Assembly (NCBI GenBank): GCA_017462035.1
Contig: JAFTRY010000031.1
Location: 62,001-126,000, forward strand
Source of the DNA: Clostridia bacterium
GTDB lineage: Bacteria > Bacillota > Clostridia > Oscillospirales > CAG-272
DNA length: 64,000 nt
Reading direction: 5' to 3'
The position numbers were made by a program, and so were the translations under genes. Of this stretch, positions 1 through 7,873 are shown piece by piece (position 1 is the stretch's first letter; the number at the start of each line of letters is the position of its first letter). Below the pieces are notes generated by a model. The model did not search any database, was not told the origin of the DNA, and saw only the letters and a list, made by a program, of their open reading frames with translations.

Positions 1-569
1 CCGAGGCTTGCGCGCATAACTTTACCAACGAGGGGGGCGTGGAGCACCGCTTCCGCTTCTTGAAGAACATCATGGGTCTGTGGATCATTCAGTCCATTCG
101 CCGTGAGCTTGGCGGCAAGTATTCCTTTGCTGAGCTCTGCGATATGGCAACGGCTCTGGGTGATACCCCCTACCGCATCAACGTAAACGATCAGAGCTTC
201 TTGGCTCCCGAGAGCATGATGGGTGCTATTAATAAATATTGCGGCACCGAGAATATGCCCCTGGATCATATGCTCTGCTGCGTATACCATAGCTTGGCTG
301 AGTGCTACGCTACCACCATTGCCGAGATCACCGAGGTAACAGGCAAGAAGCCTGAGGCATTCCACATCATCGGCGGCGGAAGTAAGGATGACTACCTCAG
401 CGAGCAGACGGCGAAGCTGCTGGACATTCCCGTTTACGCGGGTCCCACCGAGGCAACCGCCATCGGTAACCTGCTCGCTCAGATGCTGGGTACCGGCGTG
501 TTCTCTTCTATTGCCGAAGCAAGAGAAGCCGTATTCGCTTCCTTCGACGTAAAGAAAATTGAAGCCTAA
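1..569 (+). CDS. rhaB: Rhamnulokinase, C-terminal part (5' end outside window)
   Basis: Phosphorylates L-rhamnulose to L-rhamnulose 1-phosphate in cytoplasmic rhamnose catabolism. The frame is open from base 3, so the gene begins before the window; about 188 C-terminal residues are visible. They match the FGGY carbohydrate-kinase C-terminal lobe: an NFTNEGG stretch, then the nucleotide-site IIGGGSKDDYL segment and the AGPTEATAIGN segment near the end. The next gene, 40 bases downstream on the same strand, is L-rhamnose isomerase, which supports rhamnulokinase over other FGGY kinases. Cotranscription is likely because no terminator lies between them. Confidence 0.88.
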   Translation, partial: EACAHNFTNEGGVEHRFRFLKNIMGLWIIQSIRRELGGKYSFAELCDMATALGDTPYRINVNDQSFLAPESMMGAINKYCGTENMPLDHMLCCVYHSLAECYATTIAEITEVTGKKPEAFHIIGGGSKDDYLSEQTAKLLDIPVYAGPTEATAIGNLLAQMLGTGVFSSIAEAREAVFASFDVKKIEA

Positions 570-609
570 ATTAAAAACATATATCAAAATTTGAAAGGAG
601 TACAACATC

Positions 610-1857
610 ATGAATCAGGAATACGTAATCGCGAAAGAAAAATACGCGGCACAGGGTATCGATACCGATGCCGTGATCGCAAAACTGAAGGAAGTACCGG
701 TTTCCCTCCACTGCTGGCAGGGTGACGACGTTGTGGGCTTTGACTTTAAGGGAGCTCTCAGCGGCGGTATTCAGACCACCGGTAACTATCCCGGAAAGGC
801 AACTACTCCCGCACAGCTGATGGCTGATATCGATAAGGTTCTGAGCCTGGACGGCGGTAAGCATAAGCTGAACCTCCACGCTTGCTACGCAATCTTCGAG
901 GAAGGCGAGTGGGCAGACAGAGACGCTCTGGAGCCCAAGCACTTCGCAAAGTGGGTAGAGTTCGCAAAGGAAAGAGGTATGGGCATCGATTTCAACCCCA
1001 CCTTCTTCTCTCACCCCAAGGCATCCGGTCTGACCCTGTCTTCTCCCAACGAGGAGATCCGTCAGTTCTGGGTACGCCACGGTCAGGCTTGTCTGCGCAT
1101 CGCTGAGTACTTCGCGAACGAGACTGGTGAGCCCTGCGTAATGAACATCTGGATTCCCGACGGATACAAGGATATTCCCGCTGACCGCTTCTCTCCCAGA
1201 GCTCGTTTTGCTCAGTCTGTGGACGAGATCCTGGGTATTGGCTACGATAAGAATAAGGTTTACGTAGCACTCGAGTCCAAGGTGTTCGGAATCGGTCTGG
1301 AGTCCTACACCGTAGGCTCTGCTGAGTTTGGTCTCGGCTACGTTCTCAGCCGTGGCATCACTCCTCTGATGGACAACGGTCACTACCATCCCACCGAGGT
1401 GGTTTCCGATAAGATCTCCTCCATGCTTCTGTTCTCCAAGAAGCTGGCTCTCCACGTAACCCGCTCGGTACGTTGGGACTCTGACCACGTGATCCGCTTG
1501 GATGACGAGACCAAGGAGATCGCGAAGGAGATCGTGGCAAGCGGAAGAATCGACGACATTGCCATTGCTCTTGACTACTTTGACGCAAGCATCAACCGTA
1601 TTGCTGCATGGACCGTTGGTCTGCGCAACTTCCGTAAGGCACTGCTGATTGCAATGCTGACTCCTCACGCTGAGCTTGCAAAGCTCCAGAAGGAGGACAA
1701 CTACACTGAGCTGATGGTTCGCCAGGAGGAGCTGAAAGGCTATCCTTGGGGTGCTGTTTGGAACGAGTACTGTGCGCAGTGCGGCGTAAAGGGCGGCGAG
1801 GAATGGTTCGAGGACGTAAAGGCTTACGAGCGCGACGTTCTTTCCAAGAGAGCATAA
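610..1857 (+). CDS. rhaA: L-rhamnose isomerase
   Basis: Interconverts L-rhamnose and L-rhamnulose, the step before rhamnulokinase. The 415-residue protein has the family's usual length and reads through the xylose-isomerase-like TIM barrel: the metal-site region HACYAIFEEGEW near residue 95, the segment GIDFNPTFFSHP near residue 134, PCVMNIWIPDGYKDIP, VALESKVFG and the late MDNGHYHPTE motif. A GAAAGGAG ribosome binding site precedes the ATG. It is the last gene of the visible rhaB-rhaA run and is followed at once by a strong intrinsic terminator. Any rhamnulose-1-phosphate aldolase gene must lie outside the window. Confidence 0.95.
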   Translation: MNQEYVIAKEKYAAQGIDTDAVIAKLKEVPVSLHCWQGDDVVGFDFKGALSGGIQTTGNYPGKATTPAQLMADIDKVLSLDGGKHKLNLHACYAIFEEGEWADRDALEPKHFAKWVEFAKERGMGIDFNPTFFSHPKASGLTLSSPNEEIRQFWVRHGQACLRIAEYFANETGEPCVMNIWIPDGYKDIPADRFSPRARFAQSVDEILGIGYDKNKVYVALESKVFGIGLESYTVGSAEFGLGYVLSRGITPLMDNGHYHPTEVVSDKISSMLLFSKKLALHVTRSVRWDSDHVIRLDDETKEIAKEIVASGRIDDIAIALDYFDASINRIAAWTVGLRNFRKALLIAMLTPHAELAKLQKEDNYTELMVRQEELKGYPWGAVWNEYCAQCGVKGGEEWFEDVKAYERDVLSKRA

Positions 1858-1882
1858 TCGGAACGGATCAATATATCAAAGC

Positions 1883-1914
1883 AAGTCCCCGAGACCAAAC
1901 GGTCTCGGGGACTT
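1883..1914 (+). terminator. Intrinsic terminator of rhaA
   Basis: A perfect 14-bp stem (1883-1896 with 1901-1914) around the tetraloop AAAC, ending in a short T run, 25 bases after the rhaA stop. Confidence 0.9.
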
Positions 1915-1979
1915 TTGAATCATTTACTTCGGTGTGGATTTATACCGTTCTTTTTAGAACGGTCAGGGCTGTCAAAATA

Positions 1980-2066
1980 GACAAGAGTTTTGGTCAAGCT
2001 TTTCCAAAAGCTTGCACCGACAAGGGCGCGTAGCCCTTGTCGCCCTCCGCAGAGGGCGACATTCTC
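1980..2066. repeat. Triple-hairpin dispersed repeat, copy 1
   Basis: Three adjacent small hairpins: 1995-2003 with 2006-2014, 2019-2027 with 2033-2041 (loop GCGTA) and 2041-2047 with 2052-2058 (loop CGCA). A degraded direct copy lies at 16736-16820. No convincing coding frame. Probably a non-autonomous REP/MITE-like intergenic repeat. Confidence 0.75.
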
Positions 2067-2234
2067 CTTTCGGCGTTTCTTTTTGATAACTTTTTCTTTG
2101 CGCCTCCAGCCTGCAAAGAAAAAGTGGCTGGGGAGCTTGTGCTATTTAACGAAAGCACGGTTTTATAATAGAGTTTGTCAGTAGTCTGACCGTTCTTTGT
2201 TGAACGGGAAAATTACTTCGGTGTAGATGTATGT

Positions 2235-2408
2235 CATTCTTTGTTAAACGACAAAGAATGGCGAAGAAAGCGTTTTCAAGGCGTTCCCCCTTGAAAATCC
2301 CCCTGCGTCCCCGCCGCTCCATGCGTCGGGGAGGCTTTGCTATGGAAAAAGTCTCATCCGAAGGTTCATACGAACACCTTCGGGTGGTTGGTGGAATTGC
2401 AGTGGACA
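2235..2408. repeat. Long intergenic repeat, copy 1 (inverted copy at 11889-12065)
   Basis: About 175 bp that recurs in reverse orientation at 11889-12065 with only scattered differences. It opens with a hairpin (CATTCTTTG / CAAAGAATG) and contains a second one (CGAAGG / CCTTCG) near its other end. The remaining sequence between 1915 and 2235 carries TACTTCGGTGTGG-type units (near 1924 and 2214) that belong to the tandem array described at 12058. No gene is seen in 1915-2498. Confidence 0.8.
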
Positions 2409-2498
2409 TCGGTAGATTTTCTTTTCTCCTCTGGGAGAATTTGTCGGTTGTGACGTTTTTTGGGAGCTCGTTTTTCTTAATGCTATTATGGTATAGAA

Positions 2499-2525
2499 TC
2501 GGCAGAGGTATGATTCCTCTGCCGA
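2499..2525 (-). terminator. Probable terminator of the minus-strand aminotransferase run
   Basis: A 10-bp stem (2499-2508 with 2516-2525) 50 bases beyond the aminotransferase stop on the minus strand. The following T tract is poor, so this is a moderate call. Confidence 0.55.
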
Positions 2526-2574
2526 AATTTGTAGATATCCTTACGAGAAAAAACCAGATCGACTCCTTTGAATC

Positions 2575-3741
2575 TTACAGCGTCTTGACAAAAGCCTCGA
2601 TGCGTTCCAGTGCTTGGGTAATGTGCTTGATGGAGTAGGCATAGGAAATACGTGCAAAGCCCTCACCGCTCTCACCAAAGGCACCGCCGGGAACGATGGC
2701 ACACTTGTAGTCATAGAGCAGCTTGTTGCAGAATTCCTCACCGGATAGACCGTAATCCCCAATGCGAGGGAAGATATAGAAGGCTCCCTCCGGCTCGAAG
2801 GATTCAATGCCGATGCTCTTGAGTCCATTGTAAATATAACGGCGGCGGCGGTTGTATTCGCCGACCATCATCTGAATATCCTCCTCGCCGTTCTTTAGTG
2901 CCTCAATGGCGGCAAACTGAGCGGTGGTGGGAGAGGACATGATGCCGTACTGATGGATCTTCAACATCTGCTCAGCGATCTGCTTGGGGGCGCAGAGGTA
3001 GCCAAGCCGCCAACCGGTCATGGCGTACGCCTTGGAGAAGCCGCTGGCAATGACGGTGCGCTCCCGCATTCCCTCCAGAGAAGCAATGGAGCAGTGATTG
3101 CCGGTGTAGGTCATCTCGGCGTAGATCTCGTCGGAAAGAACTAAAATATTGGTGTCCCGGAGAATTTCGGCAATGTCCGCCAGCTCCTCACGGGTCATGA
3201 TGGCGCCGGTGGGGTTGTTGGGGTAGGGAAGAACCAGCATCTTGGTCTTTGGGGTAATTGCCGCCTTCAACGCCTCGGGGTCGATCTTGAATTTGTCCTC
3301 AAATTTGGTTTCCAAAATCACCGGTACCCCGCCAGCCATACGGGCAAGAGGGGCATAGCAAACAAAGGAGGGGGTGGGGACAATGATCTCGTCTCCCGGC
3401 TCAATTACCGAACGGAAGGCAATATCGATTGCCTCACTTCCGCCCACGGTCACGATGACCTCGGAGGCGGGATCATAGGATACGCCGAAACGGCGGGTCA
3501 TGTAGTTGTTGATCTCACTGCGGAGCTCCATCAGACCGGCATTGGCAGTGTAGTAGGTCTTGCCTCGCTCCAAACTCACGATCCCAGCCTCGCGGATGTG
3601 CCAAGGGGTCTGAAAATCGGGCTCACCTACGGTAAGTCCCACCACATCTTGCATGGTGCTCATGAGATCAAAAAATTTACGAATTCCCGACTTGGGAGTG
3701 TCAACCACCGTACGGGATAATACTTTGCTATAATCGATCAT
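2575..3741 (-). CDS. PLP-dependent class I/II aminotransferase
   Basis: A 388-residue fold-type I aminotransferase of the aspartate/alanine aminotransferase group that moves an amino group between an amino acid and a 2-oxo acid in the cytoplasm. Visible motifs: the N-terminal GLTVGEPDFQTP, the PNNPTGA signature near residue 171, LSDEIYAEMTY, and the PLP-binding lysine in SGFSKAYAMTGWRLGY. The C-terminal FYIFPRI segment is typical. Its ATG overlaps the stop of the Lrp-type regulator by one base (TGATG), so the two are translationally coupled and the regulator may sense the aminotransferase's amino acid. The exact substrate cannot be told from sequence. Confidence 0.9.
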   Translation of the reverse strand: MIDYSKVLSRTVVDTPKSGIRKFFDLMSTMQDVVGLTVGEPDFQTPWHIREAGIVSLERGKTYYTANAGLMELRSEINNYMTRRFGVSYDPASEVIVTVGGSEAIDIAFRSVIEPGDEIIVPTPSFVCYAPLARMAGGVPVILETKFEDKFKIDPEALKAAITPKTKMLVLPYPNNPTGAIMTREELADIAEILRDTNILVLSDEIYAEMTYTGNHCSIASLEGMRERTVIASGFSKAYAMTGWRLGYLCAPKQIAEQMLKIHQYGIMSSPTTAQFAAIEALKNGEEDIQMMVGEYNRRRRYIYNGLKSIGIESFEPEGAFYIFPRIGDYGLSGEEFCNKLLYDYKCAIVPGGAFGESGEGFARISYAYSIKHITQALERIEAFVKTL

Positions 3742-4220
3742 CAGTTAAAGGTTCCTCTCTCGTCGATTTCAGGGGTTTCATAGAGAACACCCTTGTCCTT
3801 GTATTTGTGGAGCACAAAGTGGGTAGCGGTGGACATGACCGCTTCAATGGGGGCAAGCTTCTGGGATACGAAGAGGGCAACCTCCTTCATGGTGCGTCCC
3901 TCGATCAGTACCGACAGGTCGTAGGCACCGGACATCAGATAAACGGATTTTACTTCGGGATAGTTGTAAATTTTCTCCGCTACCCGGTCAAAGCCGCGGT
4001 CAGGCTGAGGGGTCAGCTTCACGTCGATCATGGCGGTCACCGATTCCTGCTCGGTCTTTTCCCAGTCCACGATGGTTTTGTAGCCGAGAATGGTACCGTT
4101 TGCCTCACATTCCCTCAGATCCGCCTCAATGACCTCTCGGTCACAGCCCAGCATTACGGCAAGCTGATCCGCCGTGAGACGGGCATCGTTTTCCAAAAGC
4201 TTTAAAAGTTCCGTGTTCAT
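3741..4220 (-). CDS. Lrp/AsnC family transcriptional regulator
   Basis: A 159-residue regulator with an N-terminal winged helix-turn-helix (residues 1-50, including DQLAVMLGCDREVIEADLR) and a C-terminal RAM ligand-binding domain (VTAMIDVKLTPQPDRGFD, then VKSVYLMSGAYDLSVLIEG). Lrp/AsnC proteins bind amino acids and control amino-acid metabolism genes. It is directly coupled to the aminotransferase downstream and preceded by an AAGGAG site. Confidence 0.9.
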   Translation of the reverse strand: MNTELLKLLENDARLTADQLAVMLGCDREVIEADLRECEANGTILGYKTIVDWEKTEQESVTAMIDVKLTPQPDRGFDRVAEKIYNYPEVKSVYLMSGAYDLSVLIEGRTMKEVALFVSQKLAPIEAVMSTATHFVLHKYKDKGVLYETPEIDERGTFN

Positions 4221-4243
4221 GTGTAGTTCTCCTTGGAAAGTAT

Positions 4244-5866
4244 TTACCGATTCTCGGTAAAGTGTTTGACGATATTTTCATAGGATAAGCCGTACTTATC
4301 CGCAATATCACGGGCATAGCTCTTTCCGTCCGGCTTCATACGAACGATCTTGAAGGAGCGCTTGCCCTCCTCGATCCCAGCCACCAGCGTGTCAATGGCA
4401 GCACCGCCGTCGGGGGCGGTACGGGCGTTGATGGCATCGATCTCTGCCGCCAGCTCATGCAAGTGCGTGGAGAAGAGACAGCGGCAGCCTACACGGCTCA
4501 AGCCAGCCAAAACCTCAGCGGCAATGTAGGAGGCTTCAAAGGAGCCGGTGGAGGAAAGGGATTCGTCCAGAAGCACGAGGCTGCGGGAGGAAACCTCCTC
4601 AAAAATGTCACGCAGACGGGCACATTCCTCACCGAGCCGCCCCTTGTCAATGGTGTCGTCGGCACCGGTGGGGAAGTGGGTGAAGATTCCGTCTGCAATG
4701 CTGACGGTGGCTCGCTCCGCGGGTACGAACATGCCCAGCTGCATCATGGCAAGGGACAAACCGATGGCACAGGTGATGACCGACTTACCGCCTCGGTTGG
4801 GTCCGGTAAGTACGTAGATCATGGCGTTGTCCCGATCAAACTCAATGTCGTTGGGAACGATCTCGTCGTTCACCTTCAGAGCCACGCAGGGGTTGTATAA
4901 GCCATAAGCACGGAATACCGGCTCACCGTTCTCGGGAATGGTAGGACGGCAGAGAGGAAGCCCCTTGGCATCCAGTTGGCGGAGCAGGGCGGTTCCCTTG
5001 ACCAGAAATTCGATCTCAGGCATCAGATTCAAGAGAAAATCGGTGTTCTCCAATACGTAGCTCTGCACGATCTTCTTCCAGGAACGGAGGGACTGCTTGT
5101 AGACCTCGTTGATGGCGGAGTTAAATGCCAGAGCCAGAGCGGTCTTCTGATTCTCCGATTGCTTCTTGCTGAAGGGAACCAGGTTGGCAATACAAGTGTA
5201 TTCGTCGTCCTTGAAATTCAGACGAAGAATTTTTTCAATCACGTCTCCCGAACGGAAGGGCTCGGGGTTGATGGAAAGAACGCCCGCACTGGAGGGACGG
5301 AGCTGAGCGTCCAGATTCACACCGATGGTCACGCTGCGAATATCCCGCACACGGGAGGTCAGCTCGGAGAGCTTCTGATTCAGCTCGGCGTAATACTCAC
5401 TGTTCACAAGCTCCATGATCCGCTGAGTCAGCGCGCGGAAGGCGTGACTGCGCAGACGGTCACGGAGCGGAGACAACCCCTCGCTCAAAATATTCAGACT
5501 GGAAATGTACAGCTCGATCTCGGTGATGCTCTCCAAATAGGACTCCGTGTCGCCGCTGTCCGACTCCAACCGGCGAAGCTCCATAATATCAGTCAACACA
5601 GGGATCAGCCGGTTGAGGGTTTGAGAGATCTCGGGACAGGCAAGCATATCTCCGAAAACCTCCATGCGGTGGAAGATGACCCGCCGGTCCATGGTGAAGT
5701 ATTCATCCAGATTGCTGTTTTTGAGGTGAAAGACCTCGTTCAATCCCAGCTCCTCCAGGACGAACATGTCAATGGCAGGGCGATCCTTACCGCTGTAATG
5801 GGCATTTTGGGCAGCCTCGTCGGGGAAGATCAAGCTGAACTTGGATAAATCGGTAACAGTGTTCAT
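4244..5866 (-). CDS. MutS-family ATPase lacking the mismatch-recognition domain
   Basis: 540 residues, well short of the roughly 850 of MutS. The C-terminal third is a MutS domain V ABC-type ATPase: Walker A GPNRGGKS near residue 355, the signature region GADDTIDKGRLGEEC, Walker B LVLLDESLSS, and the switch STHLHELAAEI. The N-terminal part is helical like the MutS core/clamp, but the domain I mismatch-binding motif is absent. It therefore resembles the MutS-domain-V-only proteins common in Clostridia, and a role in classical mismatch repair is unlikely. It sits 23 bases upstream of the Lrp gene in the same run. What nucleic acid or complex it acts on is unknown. Confidence 0.82.
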   Translation of the reverse strand: MNTVTDLSKFSLIFPDEAAQNAHYSGKDRPAIDMFVLEELGLNEVFHLKNSNLDEYFTMDRRVIFHRMEVFGDMLACPEISQTLNRLIPVLTDIMELRRLESDSGDTESYLESITEIELYISSLNILSEGLSPLRDRLRSHAFRALTQRIMELVNSEYYAELNQKLSELTSRVRDIRSVTIGVNLDAQLRPSSAGVLSINPEPFRSGDVIEKILRLNFKDDEYTCIANLVPFSKKQSENQKTALALAFNSAINEVYKQSLRSWKKIVQSYVLENTDFLLNLMPEIEFLVKGTALLRQLDAKGLPLCRPTIPENGEPVFRAYGLYNPCVALKVNDEIVPNDIEFDRDNAMIYVLTGPNRGGKSVITCAIGLSLAMMQLGMFVPAERATVSIADGIFTHFPTGADDTIDKGRLGEECARLRDIFEEVSSRSLVLLDESLSSTGSFEASYIAAEVLAGLSRVGCRCLFSTHLHELAAEIDAINARTAPDGGAAIDTLVAGIEEGKRSFKIVRMKPDGKSYARDIADKYGLSYENIVKHFTENR

Positions 5867-5895
5867 TCGGCGAACGGTCCTTTCTTAGAGGATTT

Positions 5896-6174
5896 TTATC
5901 GGGTGAGGAAAAACACAAGGATCAAAAGCTGGATCGCCATGATCACGGGAATTCCCAGCATAAATTTTAAGTGCTTGGTTTTGTGGCGGATCACCAGCAT
6001 GGTCAAAAGCATGGCAACCGAGCCGCCCAAAGCGGAGAGAAGAAGCAGGGTTCGTTCTCTGGTTCGATGCTTTTGCAGATGCTTGGCGGCAAATTTGTCA
6101 TAGCAACAAACGATCAGGGAAAGAAGGGAGATGGCGGCGAGGTAGACGAGTAAAATAATCAACTCCGTAGTCAT
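5896..6174 (-). CDS. DUF1294 small membrane protein
   Basis: 92 residues with an N-terminal membrane helix (residues 3-24), a central helix rich in Leu/Gly (43-62) and a C-terminal helix (72-90). It shows the DUF1294 signature: CYDKFAAK, then R.RE..LLLLSALGGS, and IRHKTKHLKF. Function is unknown for the family. It lies in the middle of the minus-strand run, 11 bases after glnS. Confidence 0.8.
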   Translation of the reverse strand: MTTELIILLVYLAAISLLSLIVCCYDKFAAKHLQKHRTRERTLLLLSALGGSVAMLLTMLVIRHKTKHLKFMLGIPVIMAIQLLILVFFLTR

Positions 6175-6185
6175 GTCCGTCTCCT

Positions 6186-7844
6186 TTACGCTTTCTTTGC
6201 GGGGAAGCTGTCCTTCAGTCCCACGATGCGGTTGAAGGTGTTCTCGTGCTTGGAGTCCTTGCAGTAATAACCGTCACGGACAAACTGGAACTTGTCACCC
6301 TCCTTCGCGTCAGCCAGTTCCTTCTCGATCATGGCACCCTTCACGACGGTGAGAGATTCGGGATTCAGATAGTCGTTGTAGGTCTTGTCCTCAGGAATGG
6401 CGTTTACGTTTTCAATGGTGAACAGACGGTCATAGAGCATAAGGGTCGTTTCCTGTGCCTCCTTGGTACTGAGCCAGTGAATGGTTCCCTTGATCTTTCT
6501 GCCGTCTACAGGATTTCCGTTTCCGCTTTCCAGATCGGCGGTACAACGGATTTCGGTCACGTTACCTTCTGCGTCCTTCACGATCTCGTTGCAACGAACG
6601 ATGTAAGCACCCATGAGACGGACCTCTCCTTCGGGCTTCATGCGGAAGAACTTGGGGGGAGGTACCTCCGCAAAGTCGGAGGCATCAATATAAAGCTCAC
6701 GGGTGAAGGGAAGAGGACGGGTGCCCGCCTCGGGGTTCTGAGGATTGTTGGGAAGGTTGAAATATTCCACCTTGTCCTCGGGATAGTTGGTTACGACTAC
6801 CTTGATGGGATGCTGAATGGCAATGCGGCGGGGTGCCTCGGTGTTCAGCTCCTCACGGATGCTGTGCTCCAGCATGCTGATGTCCACCAAGCTGTTCGCC
6901 TTGGAAATGCCCGCGCTCCGTACAAAGTTGAAGATGGAGGAGGGGGTGTAACCTCTTCTGCGGAGACCGCAGATGGTGGGAAGACGGGGGTCGTCCCAGC
7001 CGTCCACCATGTCATTTTCCACCAGATAGCGGAGATACCGCTTGGACATAACGGTGTTGGTCACGTTGAGACGGGCAAACTCTCTCTGCTTGGGGGGCAT
7101 CTCGAAGCCGATGTTGTCGATGACCCACTCATAAAGCGGACGGTGATTTTCAAACTCCAGAGAGCACAGAGAATAGGTGATTCCCTCCAGGGCATCCTGA
7201 ATGGGGTGCGCATAGTCGTAAAGGGGGTAGATGCACCACTTGTTACCCTGGCGGTGGTGAGAAACGTGAACGATGCGGTAAATGGCAGGGTCACGCATGT
7301 TGATGTTGGGAGAAGCCATGTCGATCTTGGCACGGAGCGTGCGGCTTCCGTCGGGGAATTCTCCCGCCTTCATGCGGCGGAACAGATCCAGGTTCTCCTC
7401 CACACTACGGTTGCGGTAGGGGCTCTCACGACCGGGCTCGGTGAGGGTTCCGCGGTACTCCTTCATCTCCTCGGCGGACAGATCGCACACGTACGCCTTT
7501 CCGTCCAGAATCAGCTTTTCCGCGTACTCATAGCACTTGTCAAAGTAGTCCGATCCGTAGAATATGCCGCCGGAAGGCTCAGCACCCAGCCAGCAGAGGT
7601 CACGGTAGATGGACTCCACGTATTCCACGTCCTCCTTGGAGGGATTGGTGTCGTCGTAGCGAAGGTTAAAGAGTCCGCCGTACTTTTTCGCGGTCTCATA
7701 GTTGATGAGGATCGCCTTGGCGGAGCCAATGTGCAAATATCCGTTGGGCTCCGGAGGAAAACGGGTGTGAACCTTGATCTCGGGATGCTCCAGACGGTCG
7801 GCATCGATAATATCGTGTATAAAATTATTTGCGATTTCTTCCAT
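6186..7844 (-). CDS. glnS: Glutaminyl-tRNA synthetase
   Basis: Charges tRNA-Gln with glutamine. The 552-residue class I synthetase has the HIGH motif as HIGS in FPPEPNGYLHIGSAKAI (near residue 36), the glutamine/ATP-site segment LRYDDTNPSKED, and the KMSKS-type loop TVMSKRYL near residue 266. The C-terminal half contains the beta-barrel anticodon-binding domains (IKVVVTNYPE, then GTIHWLS). Many Firmicutes lack GlnRS and make Gln-tRNA by amidation, so its presence next to gltX is notable but known in Clostridia. It follows gltX by 29 bases and has an AGAGGT-type ribosome binding site. Confidence 0.94.
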   Translation of the reverse strand: MEEIANNFIHDIIDADRLEHPEIKVHTRFPPEPNGYLHIGSAKAILINYETAKKYGGLFNLRYDDTNPSKEDVEYVESIYRDLCWLGAEPSGGIFYGSDYFDKCYEYAEKLILDGKAYVCDLSAEEMKEYRGTLTEPGRESPYRNRSVEENLDLFRRMKAGEFPDGSRTLRAKIDMASPNINMRDPAIYRIVHVSHHRQGNKWCIYPLYDYAHPIQDALEGITYSLCSLEFENHRPLYEWVIDNIGFEMPPKQREFARLNVTNTVMSKRYLRYLVENDMVDGWDDPRLPTICGLRRRGYTPSSIFNFVRSAGISKANSLVDISMLEHSIREELNTEAPRRIAIQHPIKVVVTNYPEDKVEYFNLPNNPQNPEAGTRPLPFTRELYIDASDFAEVPPPKFFRMKPEGEVRLMGAYIVRCNEIVKDAEGNVTEIRCTADLESGNGNPVDGRKIKGTIHWLSTKEAQETTLMLYDRLFTIENVNAIPEDKTYNDYLNPESLTVVKGAMIEKELADAKEGDKFQFVRDGYYCKDSKHENTFNRIVGLKDSFPAKKA

Positions 7845-7873
7845 GGTATCTTACCTCTCGTTGATAATTTTCG

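Noticed and set aside
571..1668. 365-residue frame antisense to rhaA
   Set aside because: No start signal or protein family; rhaA on the other strand is unambiguous.
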